This document shows, in pieces, positions 14,200 to 22,566 of a stretch of DNA of 27,030 bases; position 1 is the first letter of the stretch; each line of letters begins with the position of its first letter. The notes beneath the pieces are model-generated. The model had not been told where the DNA came from. It saw only the letters and a list, made by a program, of their open reading frames with translations, and searched no databases. Both the position numbers and the translations under genes were made by a program. This DNA is from CAYVBN01 sp964538565 (lineage in GTDB: Bacteria; Pseudomonadota; Alphaproteobacteria; Rhizobiales; Xanthobacteraceae): contig CAZIGW010000308.1 of NCBI GenBank assembly GCA_964538565.1, positions 1 through 27,030 of the forward strand, written 5' to 3'.

Positions 14200-14634
14200 A
14201 TGGGCGTCGTCGTCTTCGATCCGGCGGCGTTCAAGCAGCGCTATCCGGAATTTGATTCCGTTTCGGATGACCTGCTGAGCGCCTACTTCTACGAGGCGAC
14301 GATCTACCTGGACAACACCGACGAGAGCCGGGTGAAAGATCTTGGCTTTCGGACGGTGCTGCTCTGGATGCTCACGGCGCACATCGCGGCGATCAATGCT
14401 GGGGTGAATGGCGAATCCGCCTCGCCTCTGGTGGGGCGGATCAACAACGCCACGGAAGGATCGGTCTCTGTCGGAACCGACATGGGACAGGTTCCCTTCA
14501 CTGCAGCCTGGTTCCTCCAGACCAAGTACGGGGCGGCCTTCTGGCAGGCCACGGCCCCGTTCAGGACCATGCAGTACGTTCCCGGTCGCTCCTATGAACT
14601 CACTTGGAGGAATCGTTTCCCATGGGTGCCGTGA
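14200..14634 (+). CDS. Head-tail connector adaptor protein (DUF4054-type)
   Basis: A 144-residue protein of the DUF4054 group, analogous to gp6/gp15-type adaptors that bind the portal from below. Signature elements are AFKQRYPEFDSVSDDLL, a central helical AHIAAINAG, INNATEGSVSVGTDMG and WFLQTKYGAAFWQAT. GAGGAG at about 14187-14192 serves ATG 14200. Its 3' end overlaps the next gene by 13 bases. Adaptor role comes from family and position after the capsid gene. Confidence 0.82.
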   Translation: MGVVVFDPAAFKQRYPEFDSVSDDLLSAYFYEATIYLDNTDESRVKDLGFRTVLLWMLTAHIAAINAGVNGESASPLVGRINNATEGSVSVGTDMGQVPFTAAWFLQTKYGAAFWQATAPFRTMQYVPGRSYELTWRNRFPWVP

Positions 14635-15098
14635 AAGGTGGTGACCGAGTTAGCCGGCGATTGCGTGAACTGGCCGAGCGGCTTGATACCGGTGAGATTC
14701 TGCGCGCTGGCTTCCTCGAAGGCGCGACCTATCCAGACGGGACGTCCGTTCCTTTGGTGGCTGCTGCAAACGAGTTCGGCGACCCCGCCATGAACCGGCC
14801 ACCGCGGGCGTTCTTCCGCGATGCCATCGCCGCGAACGGCAAGCGCTGGGCCAAGGGGCTGGGAAAGCTCATCCATGCCGGCAACAGTACCGACAAGGCC
14901 CTGGCGCTCACCGGTGAAGTGGTGCGGGCGGACATCCAAGACTCCATCCGGAAGTTCGCCACGCCGCCGCTCTCGCCGAACACGCGTAAGAAGTCGGCCA
15001 CGGCTGGCTTCGACAAGCCTCTGATCGATACGGGCCACATGTTGAACAGCGTCGACTACGAGGTCCGCAAAGATGAACCTGCGGGGAATAGCCAATAG
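14622..15098 (+). CDS. Head-tail junction / tail completion protein (gp10-like)
   Basis: A 158-residue protein resembling the HK97 gp10/virion completion group: an N-terminal helix (RVSRRLRELAERL), a VPLVAAANEFGDP strand-turn, RPPRAFFRDAI, a long helix, and LIDTGHMLNSVDYEV near the C-terminus, the pattern of this family. TTGGAGGAA at 14605-14613 supports ATG 14622; TTG 14604 is unlikely. It overlaps both neighbours (13 and 26 bases). It probably helps attach or terminate the tail. Confidence 0.75.
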   Translation: MGAVKGGDRVSRRLRELAERLDTGEILRAGFLEGATYPDGTSVPLVAAANEFGDPAMNRPPRAFFRDAIAANGKRWAKGLGKLIHAGNSTDKALALTGEVVRADIQDSIRKFATPPLSPNTRKKSATAGFDKPLIDTGHMLNSVDYEVRKDEPAGNSQ

Positions 15099-15450
15099 CG
15101 TCACGCAGGCCGTGAACCCGAACACGCCGGCGCAGATCAAGCCATCGGCCGGCTGGGTGACGAATCCGGATGGAACTCGCACCCCTGGATTCGGAGCGCT
15201 GGTCGACATCGATGTGCAGCGCCAGGCGCTCACCCAGAAGGACCTGATGCATATCGACGGACTGAACATGGCCGGGGTATTCGCGCCGTTCTACATCGAC
15301 GGCAACTGGTACAGCGTCAACCGGCCGGATGGTAAGGGGGGTGACATCATCCTGATTCCCTCGAAGTCGGAAGAGTGGCTGGTAGTGGCTGTGACTGAGC
15401 TCTGGCCGGATTGGACGAGGGTTCTGGCATGCCTGCAACTATCAACGTAA
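15073..15450 (+). CDS. Head-tail connector (neck/stopper-like) protein
   Basis: A 125-residue protein found in this slot in related myo- and siphophages. The order of features is MNLRGIANSVTQAVNPN, VDIDVQRQALTQKDLMHIDG, VNRPDGKGGDIILIP and ELWPDWTRVLACLQLST. It probably forms the head-completion or stopper ring, by position between the gp10-like and terminator-like genes. It starts inside the previous gene (26-base overlap) and runs 22 bases into the next. No catalytic motif. Confidence 0.68.
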   Translation: MNLRGIANSVTQAVNPNTPAQIKPSAGWVTNPDGTRTPGFGALVDIDVQRQALTQKDLMHIDGLNMAGVFAPFYIDGNWYSVNRPDGKGGDIILIPSKSEEWLVVAVTELWPDWTRVLACLQLST

Positions 15451-15959
15451 CCGAGTCGGATCTGTTTGCTGGCTTGCGGTCGTTCCTGCTCCAGGTCCTG
15501 GGCAGCAACTTCCAGGTCTTCAAGAGCCAGGGCAACAAGGTCGCAATGCCCACCGGTTCCTTCGTCATGATGACGCCGCTGTTCATCGACGGCTTGTCCA
15601 CCAACGTCGTGACCTACAGCCCTGAAGATGACGAGCGTCACGACACGCGAACAACGCAGTTCCGGGTACAGCTGGATGTCTACGGCCCTGACGCCTCGGC
15701 CAACTCCAACATCATCGCCACCCTGTTCCGCAGCGAATATGCAACGGAACAGATGGCCTCCGGCCCGCTGCAGCCGTTCTACGCAACGGAGCCCAAGCAG
15801 AACGTCATGACCAACAGCGAATCCCAGTACGAGGACCGCTGGACGTTTGAGCTGTACATGCAATTCAACCCCATCGTCACTTCGCCGCAGCAGTTCGCTG
15901 ATGACCTGCAGATCGGTCTCGTCGAGGTCGACACCAAGTTCCCGCCAGGAGCCCCCTGA
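15429..15959 (+). CDS. Neck/tail terminator protein (gp12-like, LIC_12616 type)
   Basis: A 176-residue protein, likely the ring that caps the tail tube and sheath at the neck. VTESDLFAGLRSFLLQVLG, MPTGSFVMMTPL, RTTQFRVQLDVYGP and YEDRWTFELYMQFNP follow the usual layout of this group. GAGGG at about 15418-15422 points to ATG 15429; ATG 15411, six codons earlier, is possible. It is placed directly before the sheath gene, joined by a TGATG overlap. Confidence 0.75.
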   Translation: MPATINVTESDLFAGLRSFLLQVLGSNFQVFKSQGNKVAMPTGSFVMMTPLFIDGLSTNVVTYSPEDDERHDTRTTQFRVQLDVYGPDASANSNIIATLFRSEYATEQMASGPLQPFYATEPKQNVMTNSESQYEDRWTFELYMQFNPIVTSPQQFADDLQIGLVEVDTKFPPGAP

Positions 15960-17443
15960 TGTCCACAATCCCAATCTCCCAGATTGTCCAAGTCAATCCG
16001 GGCGTGCTGGCTGCTGCCGGTAGCGCGGTCGACCTGAATGGCCTGATCCTCTCCCCGAATGCCTTCCTGCCGACTGGCCAGGCTGTTTCGTTCGCAACCG
16101 CTCAGGATGTGGCGGACTACTTCGGTCCTACCTCCGCCGAAGCGACGATGGCCAACATCTACTTCGCCGGCTATACCAACTGCACCAAGCGCCCGGGCCT
16201 GCTGTACTTCTGGGCTTACCCGACTGCGGCCGTCGCTGGCTTCATGCGTGGTGGTGACCTCTCGGCAATGACACTGGATCAGCTCAAGGCTCTGTCCGGT
16301 GTTCTGACCGTGACAGTGGATGGCGGGGCGGCCAAAACCTCTTCCAACATCAGCCTGAGCGCCGCGACCAGCTTCTCGAACGCAGCCACGATCATCAGCG
16401 CGGCCTTCACCTCGCTCGGCGCTACTGTGACTTACGACGCCCAGCATGCAGCCTTCCAGTTCACATCGAGCACCGCCGGTGATGCCTCGTCGGTCAGCTT
16501 CGCGAGCGGCACACTCTCTGCCGGCCTGAAGCTTACCCAGGCTACTGGTGCGATTACTTCCGCAGGTATCGATGCGCCAACGCCGGCGGAAGCCATGGCG
16601 GAGGTAGTCGCGGCCACCCAGAACTGGGGCTGCTTCACCACCACTGCCGAGCCTGACCTTGACGACAAGAAGGCATTCTCCGACTGGGCAAACGCTCAGA
16701 ACGACCGTTACGCCTACGTCGGGTTCGACTCGGATGTGAACGCGAAGGTCAGTGGCAGCACCAGCACTTGGGGCGCCTATCTGAAGACCAACCAACTCGA
16801 CGGCTCAATCCCGGTCTTCGGCACCAATGCCCATGCTGCCTTCGTGCTGAGCTATGCGGCATCTCTCGACTTCGACCGCCTGAATGGCCGTGCGACCCTC
16901 GCATTTCGCAGTCAGTCCGGCATGGCAGCCTCGACCGACAACGCCAGCGATGCCGCGGCCCTGGAAGCCAACGGCTACAACTTCTACGGTATCTATGCCA
17001 ACGCGAAGCAGCAGTTCAACTTCATGTACCCGGGCTGTGCATCGGGACAATGGAAGTGGGCAGACAGCTATCTGAACCAGATCTGGCTGAACGCCAATCT
17101 GCAGTTGGCGATGATCACCCTGCTGCAGAACGTCGGTTCAATCCCGTACAACAACCAGGGGTATGCCCTGATCGACGCAGCCTGCCAGGATCCCATCGCC
17201 GCCGCGGTGAACTTCGGCGCCATTCGCACTGGCGTGGCTCTGTCGGATGCCCAGAAGGCAGAGATCCAATTCGCCGTGGGCTCTGACATCAGCGCCGCAT
17301 TGGAAGCCAAGGGCTACTACCTGCAGATCGTGCCGGCTACTGCCGCCATCCGTGCGGAGCGTCGGAGCCCGAGCATGACGCTGTACTACACCGACGGCGG
17401 CAGCGTTCAGCGCCTGACTCTCGCCTCGATCGAAATCCAATAA
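15959..17443 (+). CDS. Contractile tail sheath protein (DUF3383-type)
   Basis: A 494-residue sheath protein, the key evidence that this phage is a myovirus. The N-terminus (SQIVQVNPGVLAAAGSAVDL, LNGLILSPN) and FATAQDVADYFGPTSAEATM belong to DUF3383, whose members polymerise around the tail tube and contract at infection. A central insertion-like beta domain (about residues 105-205, Ala/Ser/Thr-rich) precedes the conserved C-terminal half that ends YYTDGGSVQRLTLASIEIQ, the part that packs on the tube. AGGAG at 15945-15949 and TGATG coupling mark the start. Intact. Confidence 0.88.
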   Translation: MSTIPISQIVQVNPGVLAAAGSAVDLNGLILSPNAFLPTGQAVSFATAQDVADYFGPTSAEATMANIYFAGYTNCTKRPGLLYFWAYPTAAVAGFMRGGDLSAMTLDQLKALSGVLTVTVDGGAAKTSSNISLSAATSFSNAATIISAAFTSLGATVTYDAQHAAFQFTSSTAGDASSVSFASGTLSAGLKLTQATGAITSAGIDAPTPAEAMAEVVAATQNWGCFTTTAEPDLDDKKAFSDWANAQNDRYAYVGFDSDVNAKVSGSTSTWGAYLKTNQLDGSIPVFGTNAHAAFVLSYAASLDFDRLNGRATLAFRSQSGMAASTDNASDAAALEANGYNFYGIYANAKQQFNFMYPGCASGQWKWADSYLNQIWLNANLQLAMITLLQNVGSIPYNNQGYALIDAACQDPIAAAVNFGAIRTGVALSDAQKAEIQFAVGSDISAALEAKGYYLQIVPATAAIRAERRSPSMTLYYTDGGSVQRLTLASIEIQ

Positions 17444-17455
17444 GGAGCAACCCGA

Positions 17456-17887
17456 ATGGCAACTATCACTTCGGCGAACTCCAGTCTCGCCATCGCGGTA
17501 AACGATCTGTATCCGTCGCCGCAGAGCATCCAGGGCTATGCGGCTGATGATGCCTTCACCGCGGATGCCGTGGAGCAGGCAGAGATCGTCATGGGCGTGG
17601 ACGGGCACATGTCGGCCGGCTTCATCTTCAACCCGACGCGCATGACGATCACGATCATGCCGGACTCGCCATCCCTGATCATCTTCGAGAACTGGCAACT
17701 GGCCCAGCGCACGGCGCGCGAAGTCTACCGCTGCAATGGCACCGTGATCCTTCCTGCCATTGGCCGGAAGTACTCGCTGCAGAACGGCGTACTCACCAGC
17801 GGCAACCCATTCCCGGGTAACCGCCGCACCCTGCAGCCGGTGCCGTTCATCATCACCTGGGAACGCGTGATCGCGGAGAACAACTGA
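17456..17887 (+). CDS. Tail tube protein (DUF3277-type)
   Basis: A 143-residue protein forming the inner tube through which DNA passes. It is beta-rich with conserved AEIVMGVDGHMSAGFIFNP, PDSPSLIIFENW and PFIITWERVIAEN. AAGGAG at 17442-17447 with 8-base spacing gives a strong start at ATG 17456. Sheath followed by tube is the standard myovirus order. High G/C-ending codon bias agrees with strong expression. Confidence 0.88.
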   Translation: MATITSANSSLAIAVNDLYPSPQSIQGYAADDAFTADAVEQAEIVMGVDGHMSAGFIFNPTRMTITIMPDSPSLIIFENWQLAQRTAREVYRCNGTVILPAIGRKYSLQNGVLTSGNPFPGNRRTLQPVPFIITWERVIAENN

Positions 17888-18315
17888 TGGCTCGCAAGAC
17901 TGCTCAGTACCAGGTGACGGACGCCGGACGAGACAAGGGCAAGGTGTTCGTTATCACCGAGATGCCGGCCTCCCAGGCCGAGAAGTGGGCCATGCGTGCG
18001 TTCCTGGCCATGGCCCAATCTGGCGTCGAGCTCCCGGATGGGGTGGCCGACCTCGGCTTCGCCGGCATCGTTCGCATGGGCGTCCAAGCACTGGCCAAGA
18101 TCCCCTTCGACCAGGCCGAACCGCTGATGGACGAGATGATGGCGTGTGTGCAGATCATGCCCAGCACGTCCAACCCGTCCATCGTCCGTCCGCTGGTGGA
18201 AGATGACATCGAGGAGATCGCCACCCGGCTGAAGATCCGCGCGCAGGTGCTGAGCCTGCATTCGGGTTTTTCTATCGGCGACGGTCAATCGACTTCGGCC
18301 CCGTCGCCGGCATAA
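17887..18315 (+). CDS. Tail assembly chaperone, zero-frame product (G-like)
   Basis: A 142-residue helical protein, the short product of a tail chaperone gene that coats the tape measure during tail assembly. It follows the tube gene by a TGATG overlap and precedes the tape measure. The frame ends in a low-complexity tail (STSAPSPA) typical of sequence read past a frameshift site. The slippery heptamer lies at 18264-18270, after residue 126. The middle (WAMRAFLAMAQSG, FDQAEPLMDEMMACVQIMP) is characteristic of these proteins. Confidence 0.88.
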   Translation: MARKTAQYQVTDAGRDKGKVFVITEMPASQAEKWAMRAFLAMAQSGVELPDGVADLGFAGIVRMGVQALAKIPFDQAEPLMDEMMACVQIMPSTSNPSIVRPLVEDDIEEIATRLKIRAQVLSLHSGFSIGDGQSTSAPSPA

Positions 18316-18491
18316 GACGACACGGTATCGTCGACTACCTGAATCTGCCGCCTACCATCGCCACGGTGATTTCCTCGCGCTTGGCGACGCTCCACGAACT
18401 CGATACCGTCTACGGTCTGGAAGACCTGTGGTGGCTGATCGAGGTCAATTCGGTCGACACCCACAACCGCAATCTCGCCGCCCAGGAATAA
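17887..18491 (+). CDS. Tail assembly chaperone, -1 frameshift product (GT-like)
   Basis: If ribosomes slip -1 at GGGTTTT (18264-18270), translation continues from 18270 to the TAA at 18489-18491, giving about 201 residues: 128 shared and 73 new. The new part reads naturally as a protein (IVDYLNLPPTIATVISSRL, YGLEDLWWLIEVNSVDTHN) with GC-biased third positions, but has no start codon or binding site of its own, so frameshifting is the only evident way to express it. In lambda and many other phages the T domain recruits tail tube subunits. Confidence 0.85.
18264..18310 (+). other. Programmed -1 ribosomal frameshift element
   Basis: The heptamer G GGT TTT (18264-18270) is aligned with the zero frame as X XXY YYZ, so both tRNAs can re-pair as GGG TTT. 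Five bases downstream, CGGCGAC (18276-18282) pairs perfectly with GTCGCCG (18303-18309) around a 20-base loop, a stimulatory stem at the usual distance. The zero-frame stop at 18313-18315 lies just past the stem. Confidence 0.85.
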
Positions 18492-18494
18492 CGC

Positions 18495-20375
18495 ATGGCC
18501 ACAGTAATCGATGCTCTGGTGGTCACGCTGGGGCTGGACTCGTCCGGCTTCAAGAAGGGCGAGAAGGAGGCGGCTGATGCGCAGAAGCGCTTCGTGCGCG
18601 AGTCCGAGGCGAGCGCCAAGCAGATCGCGGCCCAAGCCAAGATCATGTCCGAGGGCTTCCGCCGCGTGCGGAACGAGCTGCTCGGCCTGTTCGCCGTGGC
18701 CATCGGCGCCAATGGCCTGAAGGACTTCATCGCCAGCACGGTGAAGGGGCAGGCCCAACTCGGGTATCTGTCCAAAAATTTGGGTATGAGCGCCCGGGAA
18801 CTGGATGCGTGGGGCAAGACGGTCAAGACCGTTGGCGGCTCGGCGGAAGGGTTCCAAGCCAGCCTGCAGAACATCGCTTCGGGCATTGAGGCGTTCAAGC
18901 TCGGCGAGGACTCTCCCGTAGTGGGGATGTTCCGCGCCATCGGCGTGAACGTAGCCGATTCCGCCGGCAAGATGCGTCCGTTCAAGGACGTGTTGATGGA
19001 TGTCGCTGACGCCCTCCAGCGGTACGACCCTCAGGACCAGATCCGCATCGCGCAGAGCCTGGGGATTGACCAAGGCACGCTGAACGTCCTCCGCCAGGGG
19101 CGGCAGGCTGTGCAGGACCTGTACGGCGAGATGTACCGCTCTTCGGGGGTTACCGAAGAGAGCGTCAAGCGTGCACAGGAAGCCCAGCGGGTTTGGGGCG
19201 AGTTCGCCGCTCAGGCCAATGGAGTGGGGCAGGCCATCTTCGAAGCCATGGGGCCCGCATTGGTCGAGCTGACCAAGGACCTACGGGATTTTGGCGGGTG
19301 GGTGAACGAGCATCGGGCTGAGATTCAGAAGTTCTTCACTGACCTGGTGGAGGGTGGGAAAGACCTGGTCCAGATGCTCCGCGACCTCGATCAGGACACT
19401 GGCGGGGCGACCACCAAGATTCTGGCCCTCGGCGCGGCCTTTGCCGTGGCCTCCAAGGGGGTCGGCATGTTCCTGGGGGTAGGTGGTAGTGCGCTGGCCA
19501 TGGCATCCCGCCTGGGAGCGATAGGGATCGCTGGATACGCTGGTTACCAGGCCGGCACCTATCTCAACGACAACTTCATCAGCGGCACGGCGGTTGGTGA
19601 CTTCATCGGCGAATGGCTGAACCGCGGCGCTGCTGCTCTCGGGGTTGAGAGTGCCCAGGATTCGGTCAACACCATGGATGCGGCCAATGGCAAGGTCAAC
19701 GGCGGCCGCCCCATGGCCGACTATGTGGCCAACTACTTCCAGTCGAAGGGCTGGAGCCGTGAGCAGGCCGTGGGCATTGCTTCGAACCTGAGCGTCGAGA
19801 GCGGCTTCAATCCATCTGCAGTAGGGGACGGCGGGAAGGCCTACGGCGTTGCGCAGTGGCACCCTGACAGACAGCGCCAGTTCCATGCTTTCGCCGGCAA
19901 GGACATCCGCGCCTCAACTCTGGACGAGCAGTTGGCGTTCATTCACTACGAACTCACCCAAGGGCAGGAGAAGTCTGCCGGGGATGCCCTGCGCAAGGCA
20001 CGCTCTGCCTATGAGGCTGGCGGTATCGTCTCCCGACAGTACGAGCGCCCTGCGCGAGCAGATGCAGAGGCAAGCCGCCGAGGAATGCTGGCCCAATCGA
20101 TCTATGGAACGACCGCTGGCGATCAGTTCCAGATGACCGCCGAGGAAAGGCTGGCTCTGGAGCGCGACCAGATGGGCGTGCGCCCAGGCGAGATGCGCAT
20201 CGGTGCTGGAGCGAACGTAGCCCCCTCGCAAATCTCTGCGACGACAAGCGAAGTCAACATCCAGCAGATGACCGTCAACACGCAGGCCACTGATGCCCCA
20301 GGGATCGCCCGCGACATGGGTGAAGCACTGCGCCAGAACCAGCTGATCAACTCGTCCGCCACGGGGATGAACTGA
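18495..20375 (+). CDS. Tail tape measure protein with lysozyme-like domain
   Basis: A 626-residue tape measure that sets tail length. The N-terminus (ALVVTLGLDSSGFKKGEKE) is typical, followed by coiled-coil (20-75). A hydrophobic stretch (about residues 305-355, rich in Gly/Ala, GAAFAVASKGVGMFLGVGG) may insert in the host membrane at DNA ejection. Residues about 407-540 form a phage tail lysozyme-like domain: MADYVANYFQSKGWS, then SNLSVESGFNP with candidate catalytic Glu435, and GGKAYGVAQWHPDR, which would locally cut peptidoglycan. AGGA at 18484-18487 precedes ATG 18495. Length suggests a short tail, on the order of 90 nm if the usual residue-to-length rule holds. Confidence 0.9.
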   Translation: MATVIDALVVTLGLDSSGFKKGEKEAADAQKRFVRESEASAKQIAAQAKIMSEGFRRVRNELLGLFAVAIGANGLKDFIASTVKGQAQLGYLSKNLGMSARELDAWGKTVKTVGGSAEGFQASLQNIASGIEAFKLGEDSPVVGMFRAIGVNVADSAGKMRPFKDVLMDVADALQRYDPQDQIRIAQSLGIDQGTLNVLRQGRQAVQDLYGEMYRSSGVTEESVKRAQEAQRVWGEFAAQANGVGQAIFEAMGPALVELTKDLRDFGGWVNEHRAEIQKFFTDLVEGGKDLVQMLRDLDQDTGGATTKILALGAAFAVASKGVGMFLGVGGSALAMASRLGAIGIAGYAGYQAGTYLNDNFISGTAVGDFIGEWLNRGAAALGVESAQDSVNTMDAANGKVNGGRPMADYVANYFQSKGWSREQAVGIASNLSVESGFNPSAVGDGGKAYGVAQWHPDRQRQFHAFAGKDIRASTLDEQLAFIHYELTQGQEKSAGDALRKARSAYEAGGIVSRQYERPARADAEASRRGMLAQSIYGTTAGDQFQMTAEERLALERDQMGVRPGEMRIGAGANVAPSQISATTSEVNIQQMTVNTQATDAPGIARDMGEALRQNQLINSSATGMN

Positions 20376-21022
20376 TGTCCTTGATCGACTTTCCCAACGT
20401 CCCAATTGCTCCCGGCGTGCCCGATGTGCGCCGGAGCGCGGTAGGGATTGGCGCGGTCAGCGGAATTCTGGGGACTGTTCTAGGGGCCGACTTCTTCGGC
20501 TTCCTGGACGGTGCTCTTGGGCCGGAGTGGGGGCTGTACGACAAGAACGGCGCCCAGGTGATCTTGCCTGATTCGGTGATTGCCTTCGACTACCGCGGCG
20601 AGCAGCGCATCTCGAAGTACCCGGTCGAACTCGGTTCGTTCTCGTCGTACAACAAGGTCGCGCTGCCCTATGACATCCGCCTGTTGATGACCTGCGGCGG
20701 CCAGGGAGTTATGGGGCGGGATCAGTTCCTCCAGCAGTTGGAGCTGCTGAAGGAAACGACCGAGCTCTACGACCTCGTTACCCCAGACTTCACCTACCAG
20801 AACGTCAATCTGGTGCGCTTCGACTACAGGCGCACTTCGAACCAGGGCGTCACCCTGTTGACCGTTGATGCCCAGTTCGAAGAGGTGCGGCAAACAGCAC
20901 TGGCCATTTACTCGGCCACCGCAGAGCCACAAGGGCAGCCGGTGACGAGCATTGGCGCTGTCCAGCCTGTAACGCCCAATACCCAGCAGGAAGCGTCCTT
21001 CGACGCCAGCGCCATCGCCTAG
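20375..21022 (+). CDS. Baseplate/tail-tube adaptor-like protein
   Basis: A 215-residue protein between tape measure and plug genes. The N-terminus (PNVPIAPGVPDVRRS) and a hydrophobic glycine-rich part (VGIGAVSGILGTVLGADFF) precede a conserved core: GEQRISKYPVELGSFSSYN, LTPDFTYQNVNL-type strand and DYRRTSNQGVTLLTVDAQF. The core resembles the tube-baseplate connecting proteins of minimal myophages. In such phages (for example Pam3) the adaptor gene precedes plug, hub and spike, the order seen here. TGATG overlap with the tape measure. Name given by position and overall pattern, so moderate certainty. Confidence 0.65.
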   Translation: MSLIDFPNVPIAPGVPDVRRSAVGIGAVSGILGTVLGADFFGFLDGALGPEWGLYDKNGAQVILPDSVIAFDYRGEQRISKYPVELGSFSSYNKVALPYDIRLLMTCGGQGVMGRDQFLQQLELLKETTELYDLVTPDFTYQNVNLVRFDYRRTSNQGVTLLTVDAQFEEVRQTALAIYSATAEPQGQPVTSIGAVQPVTPNTQQEASFDASAIA

Positions 21023-21030
21023 AGAGCCCC

Positions 21031-22557
21031 ATGCAGATCATCCCGCTCGCTGCCGTCGCTTCGCAGACGCTGAAGGTCGTTCTCGCCCAGCAGAATTGCG
21101 TGCTGAACGTCTACCAGAAGTCGACCGGCATGTATTTGGACGTGAGCCTGGAAGGGGAAGCCATCCTGGCCGGGGTTCTCTGCCGCGACCGCGTTCGGTG
21201 TGTGCGTCAGGCTTACCTGGGGTTTGTCGGTGATCTGGCCTTCATGGATACCGAAGGCACCGATGATCCGGTTTACTCTGGCCTGGGCACTCGCTGGGTG
21301 CTGATGTACCTGTCGCCGGAAGACCTGGTCGAGAAAGCCACTCAGGCCTCCATCGACTTCCAGTCGAGGATCAACGCCGCCAATGCGTGGGCCGCTGCTC
21401 ATCCTCTCGTGCTGACTGGCGCCCTGGCGAATGGGATTCAGGGAGTGCCGTATTCGTCGTCGATAACCCTGCAAGGGCAGATGGCCAATTCCGCTCTTTC
21501 GTGGAGCGTGGTCGGTTCGCTTCCGGCTGGTCTCTCTCTAGACTCCCGGTCTGGGGTGGTGAGCGGAACGCCTACTGCCGGGCTGACGATCGTCTCGTTC
21601 ACGCTGAGGGTGAAGGACAACCTCGGACGCACCGCGACCTCCGCGCAAACCGTGAAGATCGGCCAGACCTTCACCATGGCTATCCAACTGCCCGGGATCA
21701 TGTCGCTGACGCGCCCGAGCATTGGCACTTACTTCGATCCTACGGCAGTCCTGCAGGTTGCGGCGAATGACCAACCCCGCTTCGACTACGATCCCGTGAC
21801 GCTGGCCCTGCGTGGGCTGCTGGTGGAGGAGCAGAGGACCAACGCGATTTCGAATTCTTCGGCGACAGGGGCTGCAGTCGGGACGCTGCCGACAGGCTGG
21901 TCGCTTAGCCTTCAGAGTGGGGTAACTGGATCCGTCGTAGCTGTTGGAGCCGAGAGCGGTCTGAGCTATGTCGATATCAGGTTCCAGGGGACCATTGCCG
22001 GCGCAGGCCTGGAACTTACCGTCCTGCCCGCCGCTTCGGTAGCGGCTTCTCCCGGCCAGGGCTGGGCGTGTTCGTGGTTCGTGAAGCTGGTCGGCGGCAG
22101 CCTCACCGGGGTGAGCGAAACTCGCACGCGAGTCATCGCGCGCACGTCCGGGAGCGCATACATCAGCTCTGACAATACCCCATTCACTATGCCGACATCG
22201 CCTACGCAATTATCGGCATGTCGCAGTGGATCGAAATACACACTGCCGGCTAACTCTGCCTTGGTCCAGGCGGCCATCACTGCGGTCTGTGCTGCAGGGT
22301 CGATTGATTTCACGCTTCGCGTTGCTCTACCGCAGCTTGAACTTGGCAGTTCCATTACCAGCCCCGTGCCGACTGCTGGTTCTCAGGTAACCCGTGCTGC
22401 TGATGTGGCCACAATCACGGTGCCTTCCGGCTTTACCACGCTGACCTACGGCTTCGACGACGGTACGTCTGCGCAGGAGATTGTCAGTGCGGGACCGCAC
22501 ACCATTCCGACTCCCGTTGCGCCAAGGCGGATCGAGATCATATCGGTGACTGCCTGA
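21031..22557 (+). CDS. Baseplate plug with large C-terminal Ig-like and carbohydrate-binding-like extension
   Basis: Residues 1-100 match the small plug protein of minimal myophage baseplates (IPLAAVASQTLKVVLAQQN, YLGFVGDLAFMDTEGTDDP, LGTRWVLMYLS), normally the whole protein at about 105 residues. Here a helical linker (100-124) leads to a putative Ig-fold (125-212; LPAGLSLDSRSGVVSGTPTA is the He_PIG-type signature) and then about 295 residues of a beta-rich module with LLVEEQRTNAISNS, VTRAADVATITVP and LTYGFDDGTSAQ, a pattern seen in phage virion proteins thought to bind carbohydrate. The frame is continuous without internal stop or start that would make it two genes. The extension is probably surface-exposed. 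Confidence 0.8.
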   Translation: MQIIPLAAVASQTLKVVLAQQNCVLNVYQKSTGMYLDVSLEGEAILAGVLCRDRVRCVRQAYLGFVGDLAFMDTEGTDDPVYSGLGTRWVLMYLSPEDLVEKATQASIDFQSRINAANAWAAAHPLVLTGALANGIQGVPYSSSITLQGQMANSALSWSVVGSLPAGLSLDSRSGVVSGTPTAGLTIVSFTLRVKDNLGRTATSAQTVKIGQTFTMAIQLPGIMSLTRPSIGTYFDPTAVLQVAANDQPRFDYDPVTLALRGLLVEEQRTNAISNSSATGAAVGTLPTGWSLSLQSGVTGSVVAVGAESGLSYVDIRFQGTIAGAGLELTVLPAASVAASPGQGWACSWFVKLVGGSLTGVSETRTRVIARTSGSAYISSDNTPFTMPTSPTQLSACRSGSKYTLPANSALVQAAITAVCAAGSIDFTLRVALPQLELGSSITSPVPTAGSQVTRAADVATITVPSGFTTLTYGFDDGTSAQEIVSAGPHTIPTPVAPRRIEIISVTA

Positions 22558-22566
22558 GGATCGCTC

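Noticed and set aside
12559..14382. Long minus-strand open frame (607 codons) opposite cement, capsid and connector genes
   Set aside because: It is antisense to strongly codon-biased capsid genes, and long complementary frames are expected in GC-rich coding DNA. It has no binding site and its product (long runs of His, Gln, Val, Leu) resembles no protein.
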